This document shows positions 1 through 5,267 of a DNA stretch of 5,471 bases, piece by piece. Each line of letters begins with the position of its first letter. Positions within the stretch are counted from its first letter, which is position 1. Origin of the DNA: an uncultured Collinsella sp. (GTDB lineage Bacteria > Actinomycetota > Coriobacteriia > Coriobacteriales > Coriobacteriaceae); assembly GCA_958418185.1 (NCBI GenBank), contig CATZEP010000101.1, forward strand, positions 1-5,471. Direction: 5' to 3'. The notes beneath the pieces are model-generated. The model was given only the letters and a program-made list of their open reading frames with translations, was not told the origin of the DNA and did not search any database. Both the position numbers and the translations under genes were made by a program.

Positions 1-136
1 CGGCGCCGTTGGGGCCGAGCAGCCCGTACACCTCGCCCTCGCGGATATGAAGGCTCACGTCGGCCACGGCGTCCTGCGCCTGGTCGCCGCGACCGAAGCG
101 CTTGGTGAGCCCGCGCGTCTCGAGCATGTAACCCAT
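1..136 (-). CDS. ABC transporter ATP-binding protein (N-terminal fragment)
   Basis: This is the first 45 codons of an ABC-type ATPase, the cytoplasmic subunit that hydrolyses ATP to drive a membrane transporter. The translation starts MGYMLETRGLTKRFG, the usual first beta-strand with an aromatic A-loop region. It continues through ADVSLHIREGEVYGLLGPNGA, so the Walker A P-loop (GPNGAGKS/T in the family) begins at residue 41 and is cut by the window edge. The LTKRFG...EGEVYGLLGPNGA style is that of DrrA/CcmA-like export or drug-resistance ATPases, but the substrate cannot be told from this piece. The start at 136 is chosen because the complement of 144-151 (AGAAAGGA) is a strong ribosome binding site 7 nt upstream. 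The ATG three codons in (127) is poorly placed. The gene is divergent from the pgsA-like gene. Confidence 0.93.
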   Translation of the reverse strand, partial: MGYMLETRGLTKRFGRGDQAQDAVADVSLHIREGEVYGLLGPNGA

Positions 137-143
137 GGGTTTA

Positions 144-151
144 TCCTTTCT
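144..151 (-). promoter_or_regulatory. Ribosome binding site of the ABC ATPase gene
   Basis: On the minus strand this reads AGAAAGGA, complementary to the 3' end of 16S rRNA, with 7 nt to the ATG at 136. It decides between the two in-frame ATG codons at 136 and 127 in favour of 136. Confidence 0.75.
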
Positions 152-288
152 CTACCGGGCGCGCGGGCCGAGTCACCGTACCCGCGTGCCTTACCTTTCG
201 GGTTCACCATCCATGGTGGGACGCGTTTCTAACGAAGCCGTAACGGCCGTTGGGGTCTTATATATGTCTGGACTCTCTATGCTTACGC

Positions 289-317
289 TGGATAGACATC
301 GCTAGAACGGGTATAGT
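289..317 (+). promoter_or_regulatory. Sigma-70-type promoter for the pgsA-like gene
   Basis: A -35-like TGGATA (289-294, four of six consensus bases) is separated by 17 nt from a -10 TATAGT (312-317). The predicted transcript would start near 324, giving a leader of about 30 nt before the GTG start at 354. Spacing and position fit a housekeeping promoter that could read through the following five genes. The call is from consensus matching only. Confidence 0.55.
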
Positions 318-342
318 ATCGAAAGTTTTGTCGTTTACCAGC

Positions 343-349
343 GGGGGAG
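343..349 (+). promoter_or_regulatory. Ribosome binding site supporting a GTG start
   Basis: GGGGGAG lies 4 nt before the GTG at 354. The spacing is tight, but no other start codon near the beginning of the conserved region has a comparable site, so this supports the GTG start. Confidence 0.55.
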
Positions 350-353
350 TCCT

Positions 354-1058
354 GTGGGCATCAAAAAGAAGATCAAAAAGGAGCTTATCGGCACTTCCGA
401 TTACCCGTCGAATAAGATCTTCACGATCTCCAATTTCATTACCTTCACGCGCCTGATCCTCACGCTGGTCTTCCTGTACCTTTTTGTGACGGACAACAAC
501 CGTGTCGTCGCCATCGTCATCTATGCCATCGCGGCCTCCACCGACTGGATGGACGGCCAGATTGCCCGCATGACCAAAACGGTCTCATGGCTCGGCAAGG
601 TTATGGATCCCATCTGCGACCGTGCGCTGCTATTTACCGGCGTACTGGGCCTGGTGGTCCGCGGCGAGCCTCCCATCTGGGTCTGCGTGCTCATCATTGG
701 TCGCGATATATACCTGGGCATCGGCACGCTCATCGTGCGCCACTATCACCGCCGCCCCATCGACGTCGTCTTTCCCGGCAAGATTGCGACGGCGCTGCTC
801 ATGACCGGCTTCTCGCTCATGCTGTTAGGCTTTCCCACTGTGGATGGCTGGCATCTGCTGCCCGCCACGTTCACGGCCTTCCCGGGCCTCAACGGCAGCC
901 CGGTACCGCTTGGCATCTTCTTTGTGTACGGCGGCGTCATCTTCTCCATGCTCACCGCCTTCATCTATTCCATTAAGGGTGGAGCGGCCATTAAACAAGC
1001 CGTGGCGCATCCCGAGGACGAAGACATCGACTTTCTTAACCCCGAAATCGAAGACTAA
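354..1058 (+). CDS. pgsA: CDP-alcohol phosphatidyltransferase, probably phosphatidylglycerophosphate synthase
   Basis: This is an integral membrane enzyme of phospholipid synthesis, 234 aa with a GTG start. It should transfer a phosphatidyl group from CDP-diacylglycerol to an alcohol, most likely glycerol-3-phosphate, giving the precursor of phosphatidylglycerol and cardiolipin. The complete family signature is visible: D64-x2-D67-G68-x2-A71-R72-x8-G81-x3-D85-x3-D89. The Asp residues bind the catalytic divalent metals and CDP. The N-terminus TISNFITFTRLILT (24-37) matches the amphipathic start of PgsA proteins. About six hydrophobic segments are seen, near 28-45, 51-63, 90-103, 108-125, 143-162 and 185-206. 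A lysine-rich start (KKKIKKE) and an acidic tail (HPEDEDIDFLNPEIED) flank the membrane part. The signature does not fix the acceptor alcohol. A cardiolipin or phosphatidylinositol-phosphate synthase role is possible, so pgsA is a best guess. It lies 66 nt upstream of the FHA gene, on the same strand. Confidence 0.85.
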   Translation: MGIKKKIKKELIGTSDYPSNKIFTISNFITFTRLILTLVFLYLFVTDNNRVVAIVIYAIAASTDWMDGQIARMTKTVSWLGKVMDPICDRALLFTGVLGLVVRGEPPIWVCVLIIGRDIYLGIGTLIVRHYHRRPIDVVFPGKIATALLMTGFSLMLLGFPTVDGWHLLPATFTAFPGLNGSPVPLGIFFVYGGVIFSMLTAFIYSIKGGAAIKQAVAHPEDEDIDFLNPEIED

Positions 1059-1068
1059 GTCGTTGGGG

Positions 1069-1074
1069 TATGAT
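1069..1074 (+). promoter_or_regulatory. Possible -10 element for the FHA gene
   Basis: TATGAT lies 11 nt after the pgsA-like stop codon. A start about 7 nt downstream would give a leader of roughly 44 nt before the ATG at 1125. No good -35 is visible at 16-18 nt spacing (AATCGA and neighbours), so this may be a weak or activator-dependent promoter inside the operon. Confidence 0.35.
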
Positions 1075-1114
1075 TACGTACAGTTCATTCTTTGCGGCAT
1101 GTCCGCGTTAAGTT

Positions 1115-1119
1115 AGGGG
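1115..1119 (+). promoter_or_regulatory. Ribosome binding site deciding the FHA start
   Basis: AGGGG lies 5 nt before the ATG at 1125. The frame is open further upstream to a TTG at 1092, but that codon has no purine-rich site and sits close to the -10-like TATGAT, so 1125 is preferred. Confidence 0.65.
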
Positions 1120-1124
1120 TTGTC

Positions 1125-1559
1125 ATGGACAACATGGTTAACAATATGCCTCAGAACGATAAGGCCTCAGACGCCACCTGCGTTTTCCGCGTTCCTTCGA
1201 GCGATGTCACCGTTCCCGACCTCATGGCCAACGTGCACATCACCGCGCCCGTCTTATCTATCGTCAAAGGCCCTCAAACCGGTGCAGCCTTTGAGCTCGA
1301 GAATAATGTGACCACCATCGGCCGCGATCCCGCTAACGGCATCTTCCTCAACGACATGACCGTGTCGCGTAGCCACGCGCGCATTATTCGCGAGGGTCTG
1401 GGTGCCCGCATCGAGGACCTGGGCTCGCTCAACGGTACGTGGGTTGACGGCGCTATCGTCAACGGCGCACCGCTGCACGATGGCTCTTCCGTCCAGATCG
1501 GTACGTTTACGCTCATCTACCACGAGAGCACGCCGGAGCGCATCGAAACCGGTGAGTAG
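1125..1559 (+). CDS. GarA/OdhI-like FHA domain protein
   Basis: This is a small cytoplasmic phosphothreonine-binding protein of 144 aa, the same size class as corynebacterial OdhI (about 143 aa). The FHA domain spans about 43-133. It shows the expected binding residues: G66-R67, S81-R82-S83-H84 and N103-G104-T105, inside the pattern IGRDPANGIFLNDMTVSRSH. The N-terminal tail contains DATCVFR (16-22). This corresponds to the ETTSVFR peptide of GarA/OdhI, in which two adjacent threonines are targets of PknG and PknB. Here the first is Ala17, the second is kept as Thr18, and the following Ser is Cys19. In the known proteins, phosphorylation makes the tail fold onto the protein's own FHA domain and releases partners of 2-oxoglutarate and glutamate metabolism. 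The partners here are unknown. The stop codon is 3 nt from the MerR gene, so the two are probably translationally coupled. The FHA assignment is firm. The GarA-type role is inferred from the tail and the neighbours. Confidence 0.88.
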   Translation: MDNMVNNMPQNDKASDATCVFRVPSSDVTVPDLMANVHITAPVLSIVKGPQTGAAFELENNVTTIGRDPANGIFLNDMTVSRSHARIIREGLGARIEDLGSLNGTWVDGAIVNGAPLHDGSSVQIGTFTLIYHESTPERIETGE

Positions 1560-1562
1560 GGC

Positions 1563-2447
1563 ATGGCCGAACGCAATTATCTGAGTATCGGCCAGGTCGT
1601 CAATCTACTTCGAGGCGCATACCCCGATCTTTCGAACTCAAAAATTAGATTTCTCGAAGATGAGGGGCTCATCACCCCTCATCGTACACCTAAGGGGTAT
1701 CGCCAGTACTCCAAGGAGGACGTTGACCGCCTGGAGGTGATTCTGCATCTGCAGAAGACTCGCTACATGCCGCTCAACGTGATCAAGCAGCGCCTGGAAA
1801 ACGCCACGGACCTGTCTACGCTCGCCTACGAGGTAGGCCTGTTGTCCGATGTTCCGCTCAAGACGGAGCCCAAGGAGACTAAGCAAAAGCTGCATCCCAT
1901 CGAGACCATCCCCGATATGCTCGGCGTCGAGATCTCGTTTATCCGCTCCCTGGCCGAAAACGACCTCATTCGCATCATCAAGAGCCCGCAGAATCGCGAG
2001 CTTGTCGATGGCCGCGATTTCCCGATCATCCGCTATTGCTCCGAGCTTTCGCGCTTCCATATCGAGCCGCGCAACCTGCGCCAGTACGTATCGTCCGCAA
2101 ACCGCGAGTCCTCGATGTTTGAGCAGGTGCTCGTAAGCATGCTCGGCATGGATACCTCCGATGACGAGCGCGATGCCAAGCTCGAGCGTGCGTTTAAGAA
2201 GCTGCATGACCTCACCGAAGGCGTCCATACCGCTCTGCTCAAGAACCGCGTATTTGAGTCACTCAACGCCGTGGTGGAGGATGCCGATATCGATGCCCTC
2301 GACGAGGAGATCGCACGCTCCGAGTCAACCAAGGCCAAAAGCGAAGAGGCATCTACCTCCGCGGTCCCCGTGCGTGAGGAATCCCTCGTGCAGCCGCTCA
2401 AGGTTGTCGCCCCCTCACGCGCCGGCACCGCCAGCGCGGCCAAATAG
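1563..2447 (+). CDS. MerR-family transcriptional regulator, Rv1828-like
   Basis: A DNA-binding regulator of 294 aa. Residues 6-78 form a MerR winged helix: YLSIGQVVNLL starts it, SKIRFLEDEGLITP (26-39) carries the recognition helix and turn, and GYRQYSKEDVDRL (45-57) is the wing and following helix. The insert between IGQVVNLL and SKIRFLE (RGAYPDLSN) is typical of the actinobacterial MerR group whose gene lies beside garA (Rv1828 in M. tuberculosis). A second, degenerate winged-helix-like segment follows at about 111-175 (IPDMLGVEISFIRSLAENDLI), ending in IEPRNLRQY (167-175), also a feature of that group. There are no metal-binding cysteines of the classical CueR/MerR type. The C-terminus from about 251 is an Ala/Ser/Glu-rich, probably disordered tail, which makes the protein longer than Rv1828 (about 247 aa). 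The ribosome binding site GGTGAG lies inside the end of the FHA gene (1551-1556). The ligand and target promoters are unknown. Confidence 0.9.
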   Translation: MAERNYLSIGQVVNLLRGAYPDLSNSKIRFLEDEGLITPHRTPKGYRQYSKEDVDRLEVILHLQKTRYMPLNVIKQRLENATDLSTLAYEVGLLSDVPLKTEPKETKQKLHPIETIPDMLGVEISFIRSLAENDLIRIIKSPQNRELVDGRDFPIIRYCSELSRFHIEPRNLRQYVSSANRESSMFEQVLVSMLGMDTSDDERDAKLERAFKKLHDLTEGVHTALLKNRVFESLNAVVEDADIDALDEEIARSESTKAKSEEASTSAVPVREESLVQPLKVVAPSRAGTASAAK

Positions 2448-2472
2448 ACGCTGCTACAAACCAGCCTCCCCT

Positions 2473-2478
2473 GAAAGG
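2473..2478 (+). promoter_or_regulatory. Ribosome binding site deciding the apt start
   Basis: GAAAGG lies 7 nt before the ATG at 2486. A second ATG at 2481 is out of frame with Apt and only 2 nt from the site, so translation is expected from 2486. Confidence 0.65.
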
Positions 2479-2485
2479 TCATGCC

Positions 2486-3016
2486 ATGTACGACTTCGAA
2501 TCTCACATCGTCGACATCCCCGACTATCCCGAGCCCGGAGTCGTCTTTAAGGACATCACACCACTCTTTGGTAATCCCGAGGCGTTAAAGGCCATGGTAG
2601 ATGCCCTGGCCGAGCATTTTGCCGGCATGGGCATCACCAAGGTTGTGGGTCCCGAAGCTCGCGGCTTTATGGTCGGCGTGCCCGTGGCCGTCGCCCTGGG
2701 CGCCGGCTTTGTGCCCGCACGCAAACCGGGCAAGCTGCCGCGCAAGACGGTAAGCAAGAGCTACGAGCTCGAATATGGTACCGACTCTATCGAAATCCAT
2801 GCCGATGCCATTACCTCTAAAGATACCGTGTTGATTCTGGACGACTTGGTCGCGACGGGCGGAACCGTCGAGGCAACAGGTAAACTGGTGCGAGATATGG
2901 GCGCAAAGCTTGTGGGTTACGGTTGTATCCTCGAACTTGCGTTTCTTAACCCGCGCAAGAAGCTCACGCCTTCCAACGAGGACGTCGAGCTCTTTAGCCT
3001 GGTAACGGTGGACTAG
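2486..3016 (+). CDS. apt: Adenine phosphoribosyltransferase
   Basis: A cytoplasmic purine-salvage enzyme: adenine + PRPP gives AMP + pyrophosphate. At 176 aa it has the usual Apt length. The N-terminus holds the family pattern IPDYPEPGVVFKDITPLF (11-28). GPEARGF (55-61) lies in the adenine-site region. The flexible-loop segment begins VPARKPGKLPRKT (from 76) and runs into YELEYGTDSIEIH, characteristic of Apt rather than of hypoxanthine or xanthine enzymes. The PRPP-binding motif VLILDDLVATGGT is at 115-127, with D119-D120 binding the ribose hydroxyls and ATGGT the 5'-phosphate. All key residues look intact. In many bacteria apt lies next to relA, but here it sits between the MerR regulator (38 nt upstream) and the NlpC/P60 gene (32 nt downstream) with no terminator on either side. 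It is therefore probably co-transcribed. Confidence 0.97.
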   Translation: MYDFESHIVDIPDYPEPGVVFKDITPLFGNPEALKAMVDALAEHFAGMGITKVVGPEARGFMVGVPVAVALGAGFVPARKPGKLPRKTVSKSYELEYGTDSIEIHADAITSKDTVLILDDLVATGGTVEATGKLVRDMGAKLVGYGCILELAFLNPRKKLTPSNEDVELFSLVTVD

Positions 3017-3048
3017 CCGCTACCCTTAGATACCGGAAAGGAAGCTCC

Positions 3049-4152
3049 ATGCGCACAGCAAATACGCACAAAAACATGGCACGCTGCGCTGCTACGGCAA
3101 CCCTCGCTTGTGTTTTGGGCCTGGGCCTCGCGGCTCCGGCCTATGCCGATACCGCATCCGACCTTGCCGCTGCTCGTACCAAACTCGAGCAGATCGGCAC
3201 GCAGACCCAGCAAATTCATGAAGAACTCTCCGCGCAGACGCAGGAGCTTGATCAGACCGCAGGCGAGATCACGCAAAAGCAGCAAGAGATTGCCGACGGC
3301 CAGGCAAAGCTTTCGAGCTACGTTGCCGGTGAGTACAAGACCGGCGGTCTGAGTCTCCTTCAGGTTCTGACGGGCGTCGACGATCTGGGCGACATGCTCA
3401 ACCGTCTGTTCTATTACGGCAAGGTTTCCGACAAGCAGGCCCAGACCATTCAGGATGTCAAGGACCTTAAGCAGCAGCTCACTGATAAGCAGGCCGAGCA
3501 GGAGAAGAACGTCGCCGCGACGCAGAAGAAAGTCGACGAGCTCAACGCCCAGCAGGCAGAAGCCCAGAGCATCGTGAACTCCCTAGATTCTCAGCTGCAG
3601 GCCGAGCTTGCCGCCGAGGCTGAAGCCAATGCCGCGCTGCAGGCTGGCATAAATGCCAGCACTGCCGAAAAGGCCACGGTGAGCAAAGACACCGCCGGTA
3701 CGACCGAGAACACCAACGATGGCGGCAATACGCCCGCGCCCACTCCTACGCCCGCTCCGGCCCCTACGCCGCAGCCCTCGACGCCCGCTCCGGCTCCGAC
3801 GCCTTCCGCACCGAACCAGTCTGTTGACGGCGGCTCCGTTGTTTCGCGTGCCTACAGCAAGCTGGGTTGCGCTTATTCCTGGGGCGGCATTGGACCGGAC
3901 AGCTTTGACTGCTCCGGTTTTGTAAGCTACTGTCTCACGGGCCGCTACTGCCGTCTGGGCACCACCGGCACCTTCATGGGTTGGACCCGCGTGTCCGACC
4001 CGCAACCAGGCGATGTCGTGGTTAACTCCTACCATACTGGCATCTATATCGGAAATGGTCAGATGATCCATGCTTCCGACTACAAGACGGGCGTCATCAT
4101 CAGCTCCGTCGCAGCCGGCATGAACAACAACTACATTTTCGTGCGCTACTAA
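3049..4152 (+). CDS. Secreted NlpC/P60 peptidoglycan hydrolase with coiled-coil domain
   Basis: A 367-aa exported cell-wall hydrolase. The start follows a near-ideal site, GGAAAGGAAG, 4 nt before the ATG. A Sec signal peptide is clear: basic start, hydrophobic core at about 14-29, and likely cleavage after AYA (31-33). Residues about 35-200 are Gln/Glu/Lys/Ala-rich heptad sequence forming a long coiled coil, interrupted by GLSLLQVLTGVDDLGDMLNRL. This is the architecture of PcsB, CwlO and RipC-type hydrolases, whose coiled coil restrains the enzyme and, in studied cases, contacts FtsEX. A Pro/Ala/Thr linker (about 228-257) leads to the NlpC/P60 domain (262-367). The catalytic Cys is C288 in FDCSGF, and the His is H329 in HTGIYIGNG, with H341 as the likely third residue. 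It should cut stem-peptide bonds such as D-Glu to diamino acid. No LysM or SH3 wall-binding domain is present. It is the last gene before the hairpin at 4177. Confidence 0.93.
   Translation: MRTANTHKNMARCAATATLACVLGLGLAAPAYADTASDLAAARTKLEQIGTQTQQIHEELSAQTQELDQTAGEITQKQQEIADGQAKLSSYVAGEYKTGGLSLLQVLTGVDDLGDMLNRLFYYGKVSDKQAQTIQDVKDLKQQLTDKQAEQEKNVAATQKKVDELNAQQAEAQSIVNSLDSQLQAELAAEAEANAALQAGINASTAEKATVSKDTAGTTENTNDGGNTPAPTPTPAPAPTPQPSTPAPAPTPSAPNQSVDGGSVVSRAYSKLGCAYSWGGIGPDSFDCSGFVSYCLTGRYCRLGTTGTFMGWTRVSDPQPGDVVVNSYHTGIYIGNGQMIHASDYKTGVIISSVAAGMNNNYIFVRY
3748..3813 (+). repeat. Tandem 33-bp coding repeat in the proline linker
   Basis: Two adjacent 33-bp units (3748-3780 and 3781-3813) encode TPAPAPTPQPS and TPAPAPTPSAP (residues 234-244 and 245-255) of the NlpC/P60 protein. 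The first 14 bases, ACGCCCGCTCCGGC, are identical in both units. A shorter related piece encoding TPAPTP lies just upstream (from 3730). Because each unit is 11 codons, gain or loss would keep the frame and change only linker length. Confidence 0.8.
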
Positions 4153-4176
4153 GTCACTCTGTATAGCAAACGAATG

Positions 4177-4216
4177 TGAACCTCGTGGCCTTTGGGCTGC
4201 GGGGTTCATTTATTTG
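4177..4216 (+). terminator. Intrinsic terminator after the NlpC/P60 gene
   Basis: A stem of up to 14 bp begins TGAACCTCG (4177-4185) and closes with CGGGGTTCA (4200-4208). The inner part pairs TGGCC with GGCTG around a TTTG loop, with three G-U pairs in all. It is followed by the T-rich tail TTTATTTG (4209-4216). It lies 24 nt after the stop codon and probably ends the operon that starts at the pgsA-like gene. Confidence 0.85.
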
Positions 4217-4259
4217 TGACCGTGCTCCATACATGATCCCAATGAGCTAGTTTTCAATA

Positions 4260-4315
4260 CTAGATGCACGTTTCAAAGGTAAGCAAGATGGCTATAATAA
4301 ATGAGAAACATCTAG
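4260..4315. repeat. Interrupted inverted repeat flanking the degV promoter
   Basis: The left arm is CTAGAT-GCAC-GTTTC (4260-4274) and the right arm GAAAC-ATCTAG (4305-4315). Eleven bases pair once the four extra bases GCAC are looped out. The left arm overlaps the -35 and the right arm covers the predicted start of transcription. A shorter repeat, CTAGT/ACTAG (4247-4251, 4259-4263), abuts it. This could be a pair of operator half-sites or chance; the sequence cannot tell. Confidence 0.5.
4271..4298 (+). promoter_or_regulatory. Promoter for the DegV-family gene
   Basis: A perfect -10 TATAAT (4293-4298) is preceded at 16 nt by TTTCAA (4271-4276, three of six consensus bases). Transcription would start near 4305, leaving a short leader of about 23 nt with GAAAGGA (4315-4321) as ribosome binding site. 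With the terminator at 4177-4216 just upstream, the degV gene appears to be an independent unit. Confidence 0.7.
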
Positions 4316-4327
4316 AAAGGACCCTCT

Positions 4328-5194
4328 ATGAGCTGGGCACTTATCTCCGATTCGAGCTGCAACCTCCGCGATTGGCAACCGACCGCGCCCCATACCACCT
4401 TTGCATTTGCACCCCTTAAAATTCGAGTGGGGGAGCGCGAGTTCGTCGATGACCTCACGCTCGATGTTCACGAACTCAATTGCGCCGTGCAGGCGGAGTC
4501 GAGCGCTTCTTCGAGCGCCTGTCCGAGCGTAGGCGAGTGGACCGAACTCTTTAGGCTTGCCGACAAGACAATTTGCATGCCCATCTCCGAGGGCGTCTCG
4601 GGAAGCTACAATGCCGCCGCCACGGCACGCGATTTGGTTCTTGCCGAGGATCCGAACCGTCAGATTCATTTGGTCAATTCACGCGGAGCCGGCGGCAAAA
4701 TGGACCTGATCTTCCTGCTGTTCGACCGCTATCTCGCAAGCAATCCAGACGTCTCTTTTGAGGAAGCCTGCAGCTATTTTGATGAGCTGGAACTGAACAG
4801 CAAGATCCTCTTTAGCCTGTGCAATTACGAAAATCTCGCCAAGGCCGGACGTATTCCCAAGGCAGCTGGGGTTATCGCCAATAAACTCAACATTCGAGTT
4901 TTAGGCACGGCAAGCGAGGCAGGGGAGATCAAGCTCATCGGTCACACCCGTGGCGAAAAGAAGATGCTTGGAAAGATTGTCGACACCATGGAGGCCGTGG
5001 GCTTTACCGGCGGCGAGGTCGTAATCGACCATGTCGAAAATGAGGCGGGCGCCCAGGCACTTGCCAGCCGCATTGTGGAGCATTGGCCCGGTTCCAAGAC
5101 CATCATCATGCCCTGCAACGGACTGGATTCATACTATGCCGAGATGCACGGGCTCATTATCGGCTACGGCATGGGCGTTGCTTCGGGCCGATAA
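4328..5194 (+). CDS. DegV-family fatty-acid-binding protein
   Basis: A cytoplasmic protein of 288 aa, the usual DegV/EDD length. In the best-studied members (FakB) the protein holds a fatty acid whose carboxylate is phosphorylated by the kinase FakA, feeding exogenous fatty acids into phospholipids. Visible family landmarks are ALISDSSCNL at the N-terminus, MPISEGVSGSYNAA (84-97, the lipid-binding Ser-Gly-Ser loop), VNSRGAGGKM (116-125, equivalent to the DS..S.G.G stretch) and ENLAKAGRIPKAAGVIANKLNI (168-189, with Arg175 of the GGRI motif). The C-terminus is atypical. Most DegV proteins have a G-x-H-T-G-P-G motif there, whereas this one reads GLIIGYGMG before stopping, so the usual His and Pro are not seen. 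Binding of a lipid is therefore probable, but a FakB role is not established, and no fakA is in the window. The start is supported by GAAAGGA 6 nt upstream. Confidence 0.85.
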   Translation: MSWALISDSSCNLRDWQPTAPHTTFAFAPLKIRVGEREFVDDLTLDVHELNCAVQAESSASSSACPSVGEWTELFRLADKTICMPISEGVSGSYNAAATARDLVLAEDPNRQIHLVNSRGAGGKMDLIFLLFDRYLASNPDVSFEEACSYFDELELNSKILFSLCNYENLAKAGRIPKAAGVIANKLNIRVLGTASEAGEIKLIGHTRGEKKMLGKIVDTMEAVGFTGGEVVIDHVENEAGAQALASRIVEHWPGSKTIIMPCNGLDSYYAEMHGLIIGYGMGVASGR

Positions 5195-5203
5195 AATCCA
5201 ACT

Positions 5204-5260
5204 AAACAAAAACACGGGCGGGACAAAGTGTCTGATCACTCTTTGTCCCGCCCGTCTTGT
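5204..5260. terminator. Bidirectional terminator between convergent genes
   Basis: A perfect 15-bp stem, ACGGGCGGGACAAAG (5214-5228) and its complement (5241-5255), encloses a 12-nt loop. Read leftward it is followed by a strong T tract (complement of AAACAAAAAC, 5204-5213), a textbook terminator for the minus-strand gene that ends at 5268. Read rightward, the A tract precedes the stem and only CTTGT follows, so it is weaker but still likely to end degV transcripts. Confidence 0.9.
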
Positions 5261-5267
5261 ACGTCGG

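Larger units (their letters stand above)
137..353. other. Divergent intergenic region
   Basis: This 217-bp region separates two divergently transcribed genes and contains no convincing ORF. It holds the rightward promoter (289-317), the minus-strand ribosome binding site (144-151), and two palindromes: CACCAT-CC-ATGGTG at 205-218 and AACGGCCGTT at 242-251. A leftward promoter should exist. The only AT-rich candidate is around 257-264 (complement TATATAAG), with a poor -35 (complement TAAGCA, three of six consensus bases), so it is not called separately. Confidence 0.6.

Noticed and set aside
211..230. T-box riboswitch-like sequence (GGTGGGACGCG)
   Set aside because: It resembles the T-box antiterminator core GGTGGNACCGCG but lacks one C. 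I see no specifier stem or terminator/antiterminator pair, and the downstream gene is neither an aminoacyl-tRNA synthetase nor an amino-acid gene.
250..456. Short ORF overlapping the start of the pgsA-like gene
   Set aside because: It is out of frame with the conserved membrane enzyme, its composition is Arg/Ser-rich shadow sequence, and it spans the promoter region.
1094..1106. Small hairpin GCGG-CATGT-CCGC in the FHA leader
   Set aside because: Only four base pairs with no T tract. Too weak to call a terminator or RNA switch.
1092..1124. Upstream TTG start extending the FHA protein by 11 residues
   Set aside because: There is no ribosome binding site before 1092, and it would sit almost at the predicted transcription start. 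The ATG at 1125 has AGGGG 5 nt upstream and gives the usual GarA/OdhI length.
1638..2228. 196-codon minus-strand ORF opposite the MerR gene
   Set aside because: It is fully antisense to a clear MerR gene, has no recognisable motif and follows the shadow pattern of a high-GC coding frame.
3583..4209. 208-codon minus-strand ORF opposite the NlpC/P60 gene
   Set aside because: It is antisense to conserved catalytic sequence. Its Arg/Gly-rich stretch is just the complement of the Pro/Ala linker.
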